From assembly GCA_964384375.1 (NCBI GenBank), contig CAYLLN010000021.1, positions 27,394-91,393 of the forward strand: a stretch of 64,000 nt of DNA, given 5' to 3'. The number at the start of each line of letters is the position of its first letter. Position 1 is the first letter of the stretch. This document shows positions 9,876 through 19,129 of the stretch, piece by piece. The notes under the pieces were generated by a model that saw nothing but the letters and a program-made list of their open reading frames with translations, ran no database searches and had not been told where the DNA came from. This DNA is from CAYLLN01 sp964384375 (GTDB lineage Bacteria; Planctomycetota; Planctomycetia; Pirellulales; Pirellulaceae). The position numbers were made by a program, and so were the translations under genes.

Positions 9876-12800
9876 GGCTCGCACCCCCTTCCTGACCTTC
9901 GCTCGGTGCGGCGGGTGGCGGCATGCCGCGGTCGCCGGTTGCGAAGGGCGATCCGGGTTCTCCTTGCGGAGGTGGCGGCGGCGTTGTGCCCGTGGTCGCA
10001 GCCGCAACGACAGCAGCAGCCGCGGCAGCGCGGGCCGGGCGAGTCGCCAGCCAGGCGACGATCTTCGGAATTGCCCAGGCGAGCATTCGGACCAGCCAGA
10101 CCAGCAGCACCAGGGCGAGCGCCCATTGCAAAGCTTGTCCGAGCAATGCCGTTGCCAGCGACGGCGCGAAGACTGCCGCGAGGACCAGCACGATCACCAG
10201 TCCCGCCAGCCACCAGAGCCGCACGCCGATTGGCCGCGGCGTAAGCACGAGACCCACGATCGCGACGATCAAGAAGACGGCTGCATTCACGCCGTTCTCG
10301 TGCATCGTCGTCAGCTTTAGTGCTCCGGCTGACCCCGGTTCGGGCTGCAGCGACGAGAAGAGGAACCGTTGGCCATCGGTGGCGAAGCTATCGCCTGCCG
10401 TGTCGCAGCCGACGATCCCTTGGCGAATGCGCGACAAGAGCGTCGCATCACTGGCCGATTCGGCTCGCCACGTCCGGCCCAGGAACGGGACAGACGTCTC
10501 GTCCGTCCACGGCCCGCCGACGCCAAGCACTTTCCATTCCGGCGGCAAATACGCCGCGAGGTGAACCTGCTGCACAGCCGGCCGCTGCTGGCCGTCGGGA
10601 TCATCGACGAATTCGGGAAGCTGCAATTCCGCTGGTGTCCCCGCGACGGTGTAGCGAATCTCCACGAGCAGGTCCGCGTCGGGCGAATGGCCGGTCAGCG
10701 GAATGTAGAACTGCGTCGCGTCCTTTTCGAGCGGCGCCGGTTGGTTGTTGATTCGAAGTGGCTGCGTGTCGAGGTTCTGCGACGGGTTCTGCGGATCGAC
10801 CCCCGGCAGCTTGATCGCAATCCGCTGACGAGCCGACCGGAGGCGATACAAGGCCTGCACGGCGACCTGATTGCTCCGCGTGACGACCATTCGGACCAAT
10901 GCCCGGTCGATGCTCGTCCGTTTCACCTCTTCCAGTTCGTACCGCGTCGCCAGCATCGCCAGCGACCAATCGTCTTGGAACTCGAAGGCACGGGCTGCAC
11001 CGCTCACCGTGCTGCCGGGCATCAGATCGCGCTGCGGATCGATTGGCCGCAATCCCTTCATTTCTCCATCAACGCTGATCTCAATCGTTTCGGCCTTGCT
11101 CGCCGTGATCTGCCCCCAGGCTCGATCGACCCCTGCCGGCCGCAGGTGTGGCAGGTCGATCGCGACTCCCTTACCAACGGGCAGCTCGCCAAGCTTCTTC
11201 TCCCACGAGAGGTGCAGCAATTGGTTGCCGATCAGTTCCCCTTCGCCCGTTATTTGCCACGCGACGTAACCGGCGGGAACAGGCGGCACCAGCGCCGGCT
11301 CGGCAGGCAGAGCCTGCTCGTGCATCGTCGGCGAAAGATTGCGAATGTCCGGTGCGAGCGACGCGGGAATGTCGATCCGCAGGTTCTTCACGCCGCTGAA
11401 GCGGATGTCGAAGAAGAACCAGGCGTCGTACTTCACCACGCCCGATTCGATGTTCGCCGCGAGCAGTTGCCGGGCCTCGATATACGGCCGCCGCCGCTCC
11501 CCATCGACGATGAGGCTCGCCGGCTCTTGCGTGAAGGCATAGGCCGCGAGCTGCGCCAGTTGCGGGAAGCGCCCGTCGCGCGTCGATTGCATATTCTCCA
11601 GGGCTTCGTTCGCCGAGATGACCCGCAGCCCCTTCAGTTCCTTCGGCGTAATCCGCAGGCTCTCCGGGGCATAGGCGATCATCCGCCCAGCGGTGCGAGC
11701 GACGGTCGTCGGGTTCACCCGCGGCACCGGCAGGCTGAGGACCGAAACCTTGCCCGTCGGAGCGAGCAGGTTGGCGTCTTCCTGCCGCCGCTGCAGTTCG
11801 ACCCATAGAGCGACGCGCCCCATCGCCTTGCGGCCGAAGTTGACGACCAGCTTCGTCTTCACCTTCACCTTGTTCATCGGCATCGTCGGGTCGGGCGTGA
11901 TTTCGACTTCTTCCAGATGATGCGAATCAACGGCAACCGCGGCCGCTCCCGCAGCGTCGCGCCCCTGCACTGCCCGAATCTCGTATCCTTCGGGGACTTC
12001 GAGCGTCGCCTGAAAGATGCCGGCCCGCTGGATGTTCAGAATCGCGAGCAGGTTCGTCGTGATCTGGTTCGGCTCGATGTACGTCTCGACGAGTTCGTCC
12101 ACCTCGACCAGCGGCTGCAGCTTCTCGATGCTGATCGCCAGGTCGAATGGCAACGCCGAATAGCGATACGAATAGGTCCATTCCTGCCCGGCCAGCGGCG
12201 CGGGGAGATCGGCGTTATCGACCTGCAAGAGGCCCGTGCGCGACGTGACTTCGCCCCGTAGCGCCGTTCCCAGCCGCACGACAACGACCCCTTGCTGCCG
12301 ACCGACGTTGGTCAGCTGCATCGGCACACCCACCTGCGTCGCCCGGACCATCGGTGCCTTCAGCTCCGCATTCATCATCTCCTGCGGCATTTCCTTGTCG
12401 CCGGCGAACTTTTCGAGCTCGATCGTGATGTTCTGCGTCCCGCGGGTCGGCTGAAAGAGCGTGATCGTGAGCGTTTGCAGCGGCCCCTCGGTCGCCTTCT
12501 CCCACTTCTGCACGTTCGGATCGAAGACGTTGACGACGTTGTGATCGGCCGGCACTTCCACGACGAGCTGCGTCACGTCGGCCCGAGTAATCTCGTAAGC
12601 CAGATGGGCCCGCGTCCGAATCACCCCCTCATCGACGATCACTTCCTGCCGGGCCTGCACGGTGGCGAGGGCCGCGAGTCCGGCGGCTCCTTCGGCCTTG
12701 GCGGTCCAGTCGATCCGGACGTGCTCGGCCGAGCCGACGAACGCCTGAACGACCGTCTCCTTGGCCGGCTCCGGCGGCTGGCCGGCATCGCGCGGAATAT

Positions 12801-13524
12801 CGGCCCCCATCTCGGCCAGCGCGTCGCTTGCCGACAGGTTCGGATGCACATTCACCTTCACCCCCGCTTCGGCGATCTTGATCTGCCACCGATTCACCGG
12901 CGCCTGCGGGGCGCTGAACTGCACGCTATTGGTGCCGGGAGCTTTGTCGAACGCCTTGCTGTATTGCAGGGCCAACTCGACCCGCTCGGCGCCGGGCCCC
13001 TTCTTCTCCAGCAGCAGCCGATAGCCCGCTTCGGGTGAATAGATGATGCGAGCCGGCGCGTCGCCGATCTTCGCCGAGCGAATCGCCGAGTCCGCCAGCC
13101 GCAGCGGGATTTCGTGCCAACCTTCGGTGAGCACTTCGATTGTCAGCTTCGCATCGACGTTCATCACATCGCGGCCGACGGTGGCCGTGCTGTCGATCTG
13201 CGCGATGAGGGCTCCGATCGGCGGCTTGTAATCTTCGAGCTTCATCCCCGCTTCGCGAGCCGCCTTCCAGAGGGCCTGGAATTGCTCGTAGGGGACGAAG
13301 ACGCCGCGGCCGTCCTTCTCGAACATCGCCCGCAGCTTCGTGAACGGGATGTAGATCGTCTGCTCGCGCAGCGGCGGCGGCTTGGCGGCCTCTGCGTTTG
13401 CTTCCGCCGCGGGGGGCATCGGCGGCATTGGCTCGGCCGGCGGAGCAGGTTCCTGCGCCCACGCTGCGGATGTTGCCAACAGAGAAAGGAACAACGCCAA
13501 CCGGATGAGCCAAGGACTGTTCAT
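9868..13524 (-). CDS. Large exported protein, single copy of the giant-protein module
   Basis: Predicted 1218-residue exported protein of unknown function. Start ATG 13524 is chosen because a clear signal peptide follows (WLIRLALFLSLLATSAAWAQ) and GGG lies about 7 bases upstream. After a Pro/Ala-rich linker come the module hallmarks IYIPFTKLRAMFE and VFVPYEQFQALWKAA, then beta-rich sequence with VVEVPADHNVVNVFDP and TLTITLFQPTRGTQNI, both alignable by eye to the two halves of the giant protein downstream. The C-terminus has three to four membrane helices (about residues 1080-1180) followed by a Pro/Gly-rich tail. It is first in a two-gene operon on the - strand and overlaps the next gene by 8 bases. 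No catalytic motif was recognised. Confidence 0.82.
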   Translation of the reverse strand: MNSPWLIRLALFLSLLATSAAWAQEPAPPAEPMPPMPPAAEANAEAAKPPPLREQTIYIPFTKLRAMFEKDGRGVFVPYEQFQALWKAAREAGMKLEDYKPPIGALIAQIDSTATVGRDVMNVDAKLTIEVLTEGWHEIPLRLADSAIRSAKIGDAPARIIYSPEAGYRLLLEKKGPGAERVELALQYSKAFDKAPGTNSVQFSAPQAPVNRWQIKIAEAGVKVNVHPNLSASDALAEMGADIPRDAGQPPEPAKETVVQAFVGSAEHVRIDWTAKAEGAAGLAALATVQARQEVIVDEGVIRTRAHLAYEITRADVTQLVVEVPADHNVVNVFDPNVQKWEKATEGPLQTLTITLFQPTRGTQNITIELEKFAGDKEMPQEMMNAELKAPMVRATQVGVPMQLTNVGRQQGVVVVRLGTALRGEVTSRTGLLQVDNADLPAPLAGQEWTYSYRYSALPFDLAISIEKLQPLVEVDELVETYIEPNQITTNLLAILNIQRAGIFQATLEVPEGYEIRAVQGRDAAGAAAVAVDSHHLEEVEITPDPTMPMNKVKVKTKLVVNFGRKAMGRVALWVELQRRQEDANLLAPTGKVSVLSLPVPRVNPTTVARTAGRMIAYAPESLRITPKELKGLRVISANEALENMQSTRDGRFPQLAQLAAYAFTQEPASLIVDGERRRPYIEARQLLAANIESGVVKYDAWFFFDIRFSGVKNLRIDIPASLAPDIRNLSPTMHEQALPAEPALVPPVPAGYVAWQITGEGELIGNQLLHLSWEKKLGELPVGKGVAIDLPHLRPAGVDRAWGQITASKAETIEISVDGEMKGLRPIDPQRDLMPGSTVSGAARAFEFQDDWSLAMLATRYELEEVKRTSIDRALVRMVVTRSNQVAVQALYRLRSARQRIAIKLPGVDPQNPSQNLDTQPLRINNQPAPLEKDATQFYIPLTGHSPDADLLVEIRYTVAGTPAELQLPEFVDDPDGQQRPAVQQVHLAAYLPPEWKVLGVGGPWTDETSVPFLGRTWRAESASDATLLSRIRQGIVGCDTAGDSFATDGQRFLFSSLQPEPGSAGALKLTTMHENGVNAAVFLIVAIVGLVLTPRPIGVRLWWLAGLVIVLVLAAVFAPSLATALLGQALQWALALVLLVWLVRMLAWAIPKIVAWLATRPARAAAAAAVVAAATTGTTPPPPPQGEPGSPFATGDRGMPPPAAPSEGQEGGASHG

Positions 13525-13969
13525 ACATCGCCCTTTGTGGATTCCGACGAGTCCGCGCACTTCACTCCCGACCGCGCGGACCTTCAGCCGTTAGGTTAGA
13601 CGATCTACCCTAAGTTTTTGTTCTCGGGAGGGGCTAACGGCTGTAACGGTTTTGTAAATCTAGCTTTAAGTAAGGGCGGCGAGGGAGGGGAAATGGGCCG
13701 TGCCGCGTATGTGCCGCAACGCGGCAACCTGCGAAAGCCCAGGGCGCAGCCCTGGGTAGCGAAGGGTGTATGACGAATGAAGCCCCAACGGGGCGCGCTT
13801 GGCTTCATTTAGCACGCCCCGTTGGGGCTAACGATGTGCGATATGTTCCGCGACCCAGGCCTTCGGCCTGGGCTGGCGCAGGTCGGCCCTTCAGGCCGCA
13901 CATTTCTTTCGACTCGCTCGCCCTGTTACAATCTCGCCAGGGCAGTCTTCTCCACTTCGCGGTTTCGCC
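13525..13969. other. Intergenic region with REP-like palindromes between divergent genes
   Basis: This 445-base gap separates the divergent giant-protein operon (-) and the MORN/STN-like gene (+), so promoters for both should lie here; I could not place them. It contains several palindromic units at 13733-13900, listed separately. No supported gene is present; the short open frames here are made from the repeats. Confidence 0.6.
13733..13905. repeat. Cluster of REP-like palindromes
   Basis: Three consecutive palindromic units are visible. First, AGCCCAGGGCGCAGCCCTGGG. Second, an inverted pair GCCCCAACGGGGCGCGC / GCACGCCCCGTTGGGGC about 30 bases apart, each arm itself a small palindrome. Third, CCCAGGCCTTCGGCCTGGG. 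The arrangement is typical of repetitive extragenic palindromes and could end transcription or fold in RNA. Confidence 0.7.
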
Positions 13970-15136
13970 ATGACCGCTCCCGCTCCCACTCCGCGCCGCC
14001 TGCCGCTGCGATTCAGCCTGCGTGTGTTGCTTCTCGCCGTGACGGCGTTCGCCATCGGCTTTCCGATCTGGTATCGCTGGCCGTATGAGGAAGCGGAACC
14101 CTGGCAGGGATTTTCTTCAGTAGGACCCAACAGCATGTACCGCGTGAAGACCTGGCAGCGGCAATGGGGCGGCGGTCGGTTACAGCACGGGGAAGAACGC
14201 ATCTATATCGGCGACAAGCTCGTCGAGGTTTACACGTATCGGGCCGGCAAGCGGCAGGGAAGCTTTCGTCGATTTAATCAGCCAGAGAACTACGTGAGTG
14301 AAGAGGGCCACTATGAGCAAGGCCTTAAACAGGGAGCCTGGCGTTGGCTCGATCCGAAAGGTCAAGAGCTCGCGCGAACCGAGTATCTTACCGGCAAGAT
14401 CGTCCGTGCTGTGTATCGGGATCGCGAGGGCAGGGAGCAGGTCATTGAGTTTCGCAACGACGCGCGAGAGCCACGGATTGTCGCTGGCGGACGCACGCTC
14501 GAAGACCGGCTGGCTCGCCTAGCTAGAGAAGGGCGAATTGATGACGTTCAACTGTGCGAGTCGCTGCGCCTACCCATATCCGTCGTATTCGGAGAAGCAC
14601 GGCTGAAGTCGCCGATAATGACCCTGGCGGAATGCGCGGAAATCTCGCTGATCCTAGACCCGCACCATGTCAATGCAGAGCGGCAAGCAGACGAGAAATT
14701 TCACGAGATACCATTTTCGGCTGCCATGACCGTGCTGACCGGCACGCAAGATCTGGCTTGCGACTATCGCTATGGCCACGTCTGGGTCACCTCGGCAGAG
14801 GACGTGAAGGGTTGGCGTGATCCGACGGGAGTCGCGGACTTGGTGCCCGCGGTGGATTCGCACCTCATGAGTGCTTGGAACGCACCCATTCAAGTAAACG
14901 CGAAGGAGCAGCCGCTCGCCGACACGCTCAAATTCCTCGCTCATCAACTGGCAATTGAGCTGGATGTTTCACAAATCGAACCCGGATGCGATGGCAAGCC
15001 CTCGTACCCGGTCACATTCAGTCGCTACGACATCAAGTTACGCCACGCCCTGGGAATCCTTCTCTACCAAACCCGTTGCCGGTGCAAACTGGAGGGGGAA
15101 ACGCTGGTGATCTTGCCGCCGGAGCCGACGCCATGA
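13970..15136 (+). CDS. Membrane-anchored protein with MORN-like and STN-like repeats
   Basis: Unknown protein of 388 residues. One N-terminal membrane helix at about residues 14-34 (RVLLLAVTAFAIGFPIWY) anchors it. Residues about 60-140 hold MORN/YwqK-like repeats (GKRQGSFRRFNQ, YEQGLKQGAWRWLDPKGQE). The C-terminal half has two segments resembling secretin-type STN domains: residues about 200-285 (LAECAEISLILDP ... WVTSAED) and about 300-385 (LADTLKFLAHQLAIELDV ... LHALGILLYQTRCRCKLE-like, ending ETLVILPPE). STN domains usually sit in periplasmic proteins, so the bulk is probably periplasmic. The mix of the two repeat types in one protein is unusual. No functional partner is adjacent; the next gene is a beta-CASP nuclease 308 bases away. 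Confidence 0.65.
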   Translation: MTAPAPTPRRLPLRFSLRVLLLAVTAFAIGFPIWYRWPYEEAEPWQGFSSVGPNSMYRVKTWQRQWGGGRLQHGEERIYIGDKLVEVYTYRAGKRQGSFRRFNQPENYVSEEGHYEQGLKQGAWRWLDPKGQELARTEYLTGKIVRAVYRDREGREQVIEFRNDAREPRIVAGGRTLEDRLARLAREGRIDDVQLCESLRLPISVVFGEARLKSPIMTLAECAEISLILDPHHVNAERQADEKFHEIPFSAAMTVLTGTQDLACDYRYGHVWVTSAEDVKGWRDPTGVADLVPAVDSHLMSAWNAPIQVNAKEQPLADTLKFLAHQLAIELDVSQIEPGCDGKPSYPVTFSRYDIKLRHALGILLYQTRCRCKLEGETLVILPPEPTP

Positions 15137-15444
15137 CCGGGGTCGGCTGGCCAGCCCGGTGCTTGACTTCTTAGGTAGTCATCTATACAGTATCTCCACA
15201 CGTCGCTCGCTGTGCGCGCCGGCTGCTGGAATGGTGATTGGACTCGCTACCGAGGTTTATGCAGGATAAGGGCCTTATCGTGCATAACTTGCATATCTGC
15301 ATAAAACAAAAACGAACGTAAGTCTTTTGCTAATAAAGCTTTGTGTCGGAATTCGCTGTCCCAGCATTTTTCTGAGCGGTTTGTGCATACGGCCTGCAGC
15401 ACGCCGACACCTCTCTCAACCACGGACGGACGCTATAGCCCATC
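15137..15444. promoter_or_regulatory. Gene-free stretch with AT-rich TGCATA repeats
   Basis: This 308-base gap upstream of the beta-CASP gene has an unusually AT-rich core at about 15255-15345. It contains repeated TGCATA units (cgtgcataacttgcatatctgcataa at 15279-15304) and another at about 15384. The 13-mer TAACTTGCATATC at 15285-15297 recurs exactly at 34007-34019, again among TGCATA repeats. These could be operator sites; no regulator is identified. Confidence 0.35.
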
Positions 15445-16845
15445 ATGAAACTTCACTTTCTCGGCGCGTCGCGTCAGGTCACCGGCAGCCGGTATGTGCT
15501 CGAAGTCGCCGGCAAGCAGGTGATGATCGACTGCGGCATGTTTCAGGAGCGGCAGTTTGAGTATCGCAACTGGGACCGCTGTCCGATTCCGCCCGCCGAG
15601 ATCGAAGCGTTCTTGCTGACGCACGTGCATATCGACCATTGCGGCCTGTTGCCCAAGCTGGTGAAGGAGGGGTTCGCGGGGCCGATTCACACCACGCGGC
15701 CGTCGGCGGCATTGGTCGAGATCATGCTGCGCGACGCGGCCGAGATTCAGGCCGAAGATGTCGGCTACAAGAAGAAGCGGCACGAAAAGGAAGGACGCGG
15801 GCCGAAGTATCCCTACGAACCGCTGTTCAACGAGATGGACGTCGATCGGACGCTGCCGCTGGTGCAAGGCGTCGGCTACGGGCAGGCGGTCGAGGTGTTT
15901 CCCGGCCTGGTCGCCCGGTTCTTTGACGCGGGGCACATTCTCGGCTCGGCGATGATTCAGCTCGACGCTACGGAGAACGGCGTCACACGGCGGATCGTCT
16001 TCTCGGGCGACATTGGCCAGAGCAACAAGCCGATCATTCGCGATCCGACGCTGCTTTCCGATGCCGACTACATCGTGATGGAATCGACCTACGGCGACCG
16101 GAATCACGAGCGGGCGGGGGACATCGAGTCGCAGCTGGCGGCCGTCGTGACCGAGACGGTCGCCCGGGGCGGCCACGTGGTGATCCCGACGTTCGCGCTC
16201 GAGCGGGCCCAGGAGCTGATCTATCACTTCGGCCGCCTCGTGCGGGCCGGGCGCGTGCCGCAGCTGCCGATTTTTCTCGACAGCCCAATGGCGGTCGATG
16301 TGACGGCGATCTACAACCGCTTTCACGACTGTGTCGATGAGGCGATGTGGGAAATGATCCACTCGAACCAGCCACCGCTCCGCTTTCCGATGCTGACGAT
16401 GACGCGGACCGCTGCCGAATCGAAGCAGATCAACGGCGTGAAGCAGCCGGCGGTGATCATGGCGAGTTCCGGCATGTGCAACGCCGGCCGGATCAAGCAC
16501 CATTTGCGGAACAACCTGCCGCGGCCGGAATCGACGATCCTGTTTGTCGGGCATCAGGCCGACGGCACGCTCGGCCGGCTGATACTCGACGGCCGGAAGC
16601 GGGTGCGGATTCACGGGCAGGATGTGAACGTGCGAGCCAAGATCGCCCAGATTTACGGCTTCTCGGGCCATGCCGACCACGACGGCCTGATGCAGTGGAT
16701 CACGCACTTCAAACGGCGGCCGACGAAGGTCTTCCTGACGCACGGCGAAGAGCAGGTGGCCCTGAAGCTGGCGGATGAGATCAAGACGAAGCTGGGGTAT
16801 GCGTGCGAAGTGCCGTATTATCAGGAGGTGGCGGAGCTGGGGTGA
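15445..16845 (+). CDS. Beta-CASP metallo-beta-lactamase-fold ribonuclease
   Basis: RNA-processing nuclease of the beta-CASP group, 466 residues, cytoplasmic. The zinc motif HVHIDHCG (HxHxDH) lies at about residues 58-65, and a further metal ligand is in DAGHILGSAM near 155. Beta-CASP motif A is FSGDIG with E following in VMESTYGDRNHE, motif B is the SGHADHDGL segment near 407, and motif C the FLTHGEEQ segment near 432. The CPSF-like block IFLDSPMAVDVTAIYNRF and the MASSGMCNAGR loop are intact, so the enzyme looks active. In the family such proteins act as endo- or exonucleases on RNA. It precedes the LRR-hpnCDE cluster but is separated from it by about 90 bases including a low-complexity repeat. 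Confidence 0.92.
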   Translation: MKLHFLGASRQVTGSRYVLEVAGKQVMIDCGMFQERQFEYRNWDRCPIPPAEIEAFLLTHVHIDHCGLLPKLVKEGFAGPIHTTRPSAALVEIMLRDAAEIQAEDVGYKKKRHEKEGRGPKYPYEPLFNEMDVDRTLPLVQGVGYGQAVEVFPGLVARFFDAGHILGSAMIQLDATENGVTRRIVFSGDIGQSNKPIIRDPTLLSDADYIVMESTYGDRNHERAGDIESQLAAVVTETVARGGHVVIPTFALERAQELIYHFGRLVRAGRVPQLPIFLDSPMAVDVTAIYNRFHDCVDEAMWEMIHSNQPPLRFPMLTMTRTAAESKQINGVKQPAVIMASSGMCNAGRIKHHLRNNLPRPESTILFVGHQADGTLGRLILDGRKRVRIHGQDVNVRAKIAQIYGFSGHADHDGLMQWITHFKRRPTKVFLTHGEEQVALKLADEIKTKLGYACEVPYYQEVAELG

Positions 16846-16856
16846 GGGAGGCAGGA

Positions 16857-16887
16857 GACAGACAGAGGACAGACGACAGAGGACAGG
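16857..16887. repeat. Low-complexity GACAGA/GGACAG repeat
   Basis: A run of gacagacagaggacagacga followed by cagaggacagg lies between the nuclease gene and the LRR gene. The core ACAGACGACAGAGG recurs at 19967-19980 just upstream of hpnE, so it is a dispersed element rather than local slippage alone. Confidence 0.6.
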
Positions 16888-16934
16888 AAGTGACCTGTCA
16901 CGCTAAGATAGACACGTCGCAAATAGGCCAGTCT

Positions 16935-18209
16935 ATGGATCGTGTTCGCGTCATTGCGTTATCGGTTTCTGCCATCGTGGCGTTCGTTCGCTTTGCGCCC
17001 GCGAACGATGTCGCCAGCGATGCGGACCTCGCGCGGTGGGGAACGGAACTGGCCAATGGCGAGTTTCAAGTGCGGCAGAACGCGACGCGGCAGCTTGCTG
17101 AGGCGGGAAGCGCAGCCCTGCCGACGCTGGCCAAGGCGGTGCAGGTGGGAGATTCGGAAGTCCGCCGTCGGGCCGTTCGCGCGGTCATGGAGCAATGCCT
17201 CGGACCGCGGCATAGCGAGCGACAGCCGGCTCGCGAGTTGCTCGATGAGCTGGCCAGCAGCGATGACGCCGAGGTGGCTCGCGTCGCCCAGAACGCGGTT
17301 ACTTCTCTCCGGGAAGCGACGGCAAACTTGGCGGCCGCAGAGCTGACGCGCCGCGGAGCCGTGGTGATGCCGGAGACGAACTCGTACATCGGCATTTACA
17401 AGGTGCAAATTCCGCAGTCGTGGAGCGGCGGCGACGACGGCCTCGCGATGCTTGCGGAACTGGGGCAGGTGACGTGGCTCTCGATCGAGAACGCTCCGCT
17501 CACCGACGAGGCCCTGCCGCACATCGCGAAGCTGACGAGCCTGCAGACACTGTATCTCGGCCAAAGCCGGATGAGCGGCAAGGGGCTGGCCCAGCTCGCC
17601 CCGCTCTCATCGCTGCGGTATTTGTCGCTCCGCCGGCTGCCGGTGGAAGATCGGCATCTGGCCGAACTGCCAAAGTTTCCGCAGCTCATGTCGCTGGGGC
17701 TCGATTCGACGCTCATTAGCGATGCCGGCCTTGCGCTCGTCGCTCGGCAGGAAGCCTTGCAGCAGTTGTGGTTGGACGGAACGCGAATCACCGACGTGGG
17801 GCTGAAGGAGTTGCGGCCGCTGGCGAACCTGCGAGCGCTTTATTTGCCGGGGACGCGCGTCGCCGGGCCGGGACTCGCCGATTTGCAGCCGCTGGCGAAC
17901 CTGCGGTACTTGTCGCTGCGGGGCGTGAAGTTTGAAGCCAAGTCGCTTACGCACGTGGCAAGCCTGACGCAGCTTGAATCGCTCGGCCTGGACAACTCGG
18001 ACGTCGGTGACGACCATCTCGCGAGCCTCGCGGGCCTGTCGCAACTTCGCGTGCTGTGGCTTTCCAATACGGCGGTCACCGACGAGGGCCTGAAGCACTT
18101 GAAGGGGCTGACACGGCTGCAGATCGTGTATCTGACGGGGACGAAGGTGACCGCGCCGGCCGTCGAAGAACTCAAGAAGTCTCTGCCGCAAACGCAGTTT
18201 TCTCTGTAG
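16935..18209 (+). CDS. HEAT/leucine-rich-repeat protein
   Basis: Predicted 424-residue protein with a signal-like N-terminus (VIALSVSAIVAFVRFAPAN), so probably exported. Residues about 30-130 form HEAT-type helical repeats (RQLAEAGSAALPTLAKAV; EVRRRAVRAVME). From about residue 165 at least nine leucine-rich repeats follow with the planctomycete pattern LxxLxxLxLxxTxITDxGLxxL, for example LQQLWLDGTRITDVGLKEL and LRVLWLSNTAVTDEGLKHL. Start ATG 16935 is taken because it directly precedes the signal sequence. The stop is only 11 bases before hpnC, so it is probably the first gene of the hpn transcript. A protein-interaction role is inferred; no link to hopanoid synthesis is established. Confidence 0.75.
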   Translation: MDRVRVIALSVSAIVAFVRFAPANDVASDADLARWGTELANGEFQVRQNATRQLAEAGSAALPTLAKAVQVGDSEVRRRAVRAVMEQCLGPRHSERQPARELLDELASSDDAEVARVAQNAVTSLREATANLAAAELTRRGAVVMPETNSYIGIYKVQIPQSWSGGDDGLAMLAELGQVTWLSIENAPLTDEALPHIAKLTSLQTLYLGQSRMSGKGLAQLAPLSSLRYLSLRRLPVEDRHLAELPKFPQLMSLGLDSTLISDAGLALVARQEALQQLWLDGTRITDVGLKELRPLANLRALYLPGTRVAGPGLADLQPLANLRYLSLRGVKFEAKSLTHVASLTQLESLGLDNSDVGDDHLASLAGLSQLRVLWLSNTAVTDEGLKHLKGLTRLQIVYLTGTKVTAPAVEELKKSLPQTQFSL

Positions 18210-18220
18210 CGAGGCCGGGG

Positions 18221-19129
18221 ATGGACCTGGCGGCGGAACTCGCGCGGTATGGGCCGGATTGCTGCGGCTCTATACCGACCTTGGAAGAGGCACGCGATTA
18301 TTGTCGCCGATTGGCCGAGTCGCACTACGAGAACTTCACCGTCGCCAGCCGGTTGTTTCCGCGGCGTTTGCGGCAGCACTTGTGCAACGTGTATGCGTAT
18401 TTCCGGTGGGCGGATGATTTGGCGGATGAGGCGGGGGACGCGGGGCGTTCGCTGGAGTTGCTCGATTGGTGGGGAGGGGAGCTGGACGCGATGTTCGAAG
18501 GGCATGCGTCGCATCCAGTGTTTCTTGCGTTGACCGATACCCTGCGCGAGTTTGACCTCGAACGGCAGCCGCTGGCCGATTTGCTCGTTGCCTTTCGCCG
18601 CGATCAAACGCAAACTCGCTACGGAACGCTCGACGACCTGCTCGGCTACTGCCGGTATTCCGCAAATCCCGTCGGGCGGATTGTGCTGGCGCTCGGACGC
18701 GGCTTGGATGACGAGAATGCGAAGTTATCCGATCAGATTTGTACTGCATTGCAGTTGGCGAATTTCTGCCAGGACGTGCGGCGGGACTACGAGCGAGGGC
18801 GAATTTATCTGCCGCAGGAGTTGTGCCGCCGGCACGGATGGGACGAGGCGAAGTTTGCAGCGGGCAAGTGCGACGACGCGTTTCGCGAGCTGCTCAAGGA
18901 ACTCGTCGATCGAGCTGACGCAATGCTGCTGGCCGGGCGGCCACTGGTGGAGCGAGTCGGACGCGACCTGCGATTGCCGGTGCGCGTGTTTGTCGCGGGG
19001 GGCCGGGCCATCCTCGCCGCGATTCGCCGCGCCCAGTACGATGTCTGGACCAGCCGGCCGACAGTGGGCCGACTCACGAAACTCTGGCTGCTCGCGCAGG
19101 CGAGCTTGCCCGGCCGATGGAGCGCATGA
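18221..19129 (+). CDS. hpnC: Squalene synthase HpnC (hydroxysqualene synthase)
   Basis: Trans-isoprenyl diphosphate synthase-like enzyme, 302 residues. In the three-gene HpnCDE route it converts presqualene diphosphate to hydroxysqualene. The first aspartate-rich motif is FRWADDLADEAGD (about residues 64-76) and the second is NFCQDVRRDYERGRIYLP (about 184-201), both as expected. ATG 18221 gives the family length and begins 11 bases after the LRR gene, with GAGG about 7 bases upstream; the open frame extends further back but overlaps the LRR gene. It overlaps hpnD by 4 bases (ATGA), and the gene order hpnC-hpnD-hpnE is the canonical one. Confidence 0.93.
   Translation: MDLAAELARYGPDCCGSIPTLEEARDYCRRLAESHYENFTVASRLFPRRLRQHLCNVYAYFRWADDLADEAGDAGRSLELLDWWGGELDAMFEGHASHPVFLALTDTLREFDLERQPLADLLVAFRRDQTQTRYGTLDDLLGYCRYSANPVGRIVLALGRGLDDENAKLSDQICTALQLANFCQDVRRDYERGRIYLPQELCRRHGWDEAKFAAGKCDDAFRELLKELVDRADAMLLAGRPLVERVGRDLRLPVRVFVAGGRAILAAIRRAQYDVWTSRPTVGRLTKLWLLAQASLPGRWSA

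Noticed and set aside
10369..11808. 479-codon + strand open frame opposite the second giant gene
   Set aside because: Same reason; Arg-rich, no ribosome-binding site, lies fully inside the coding gene.
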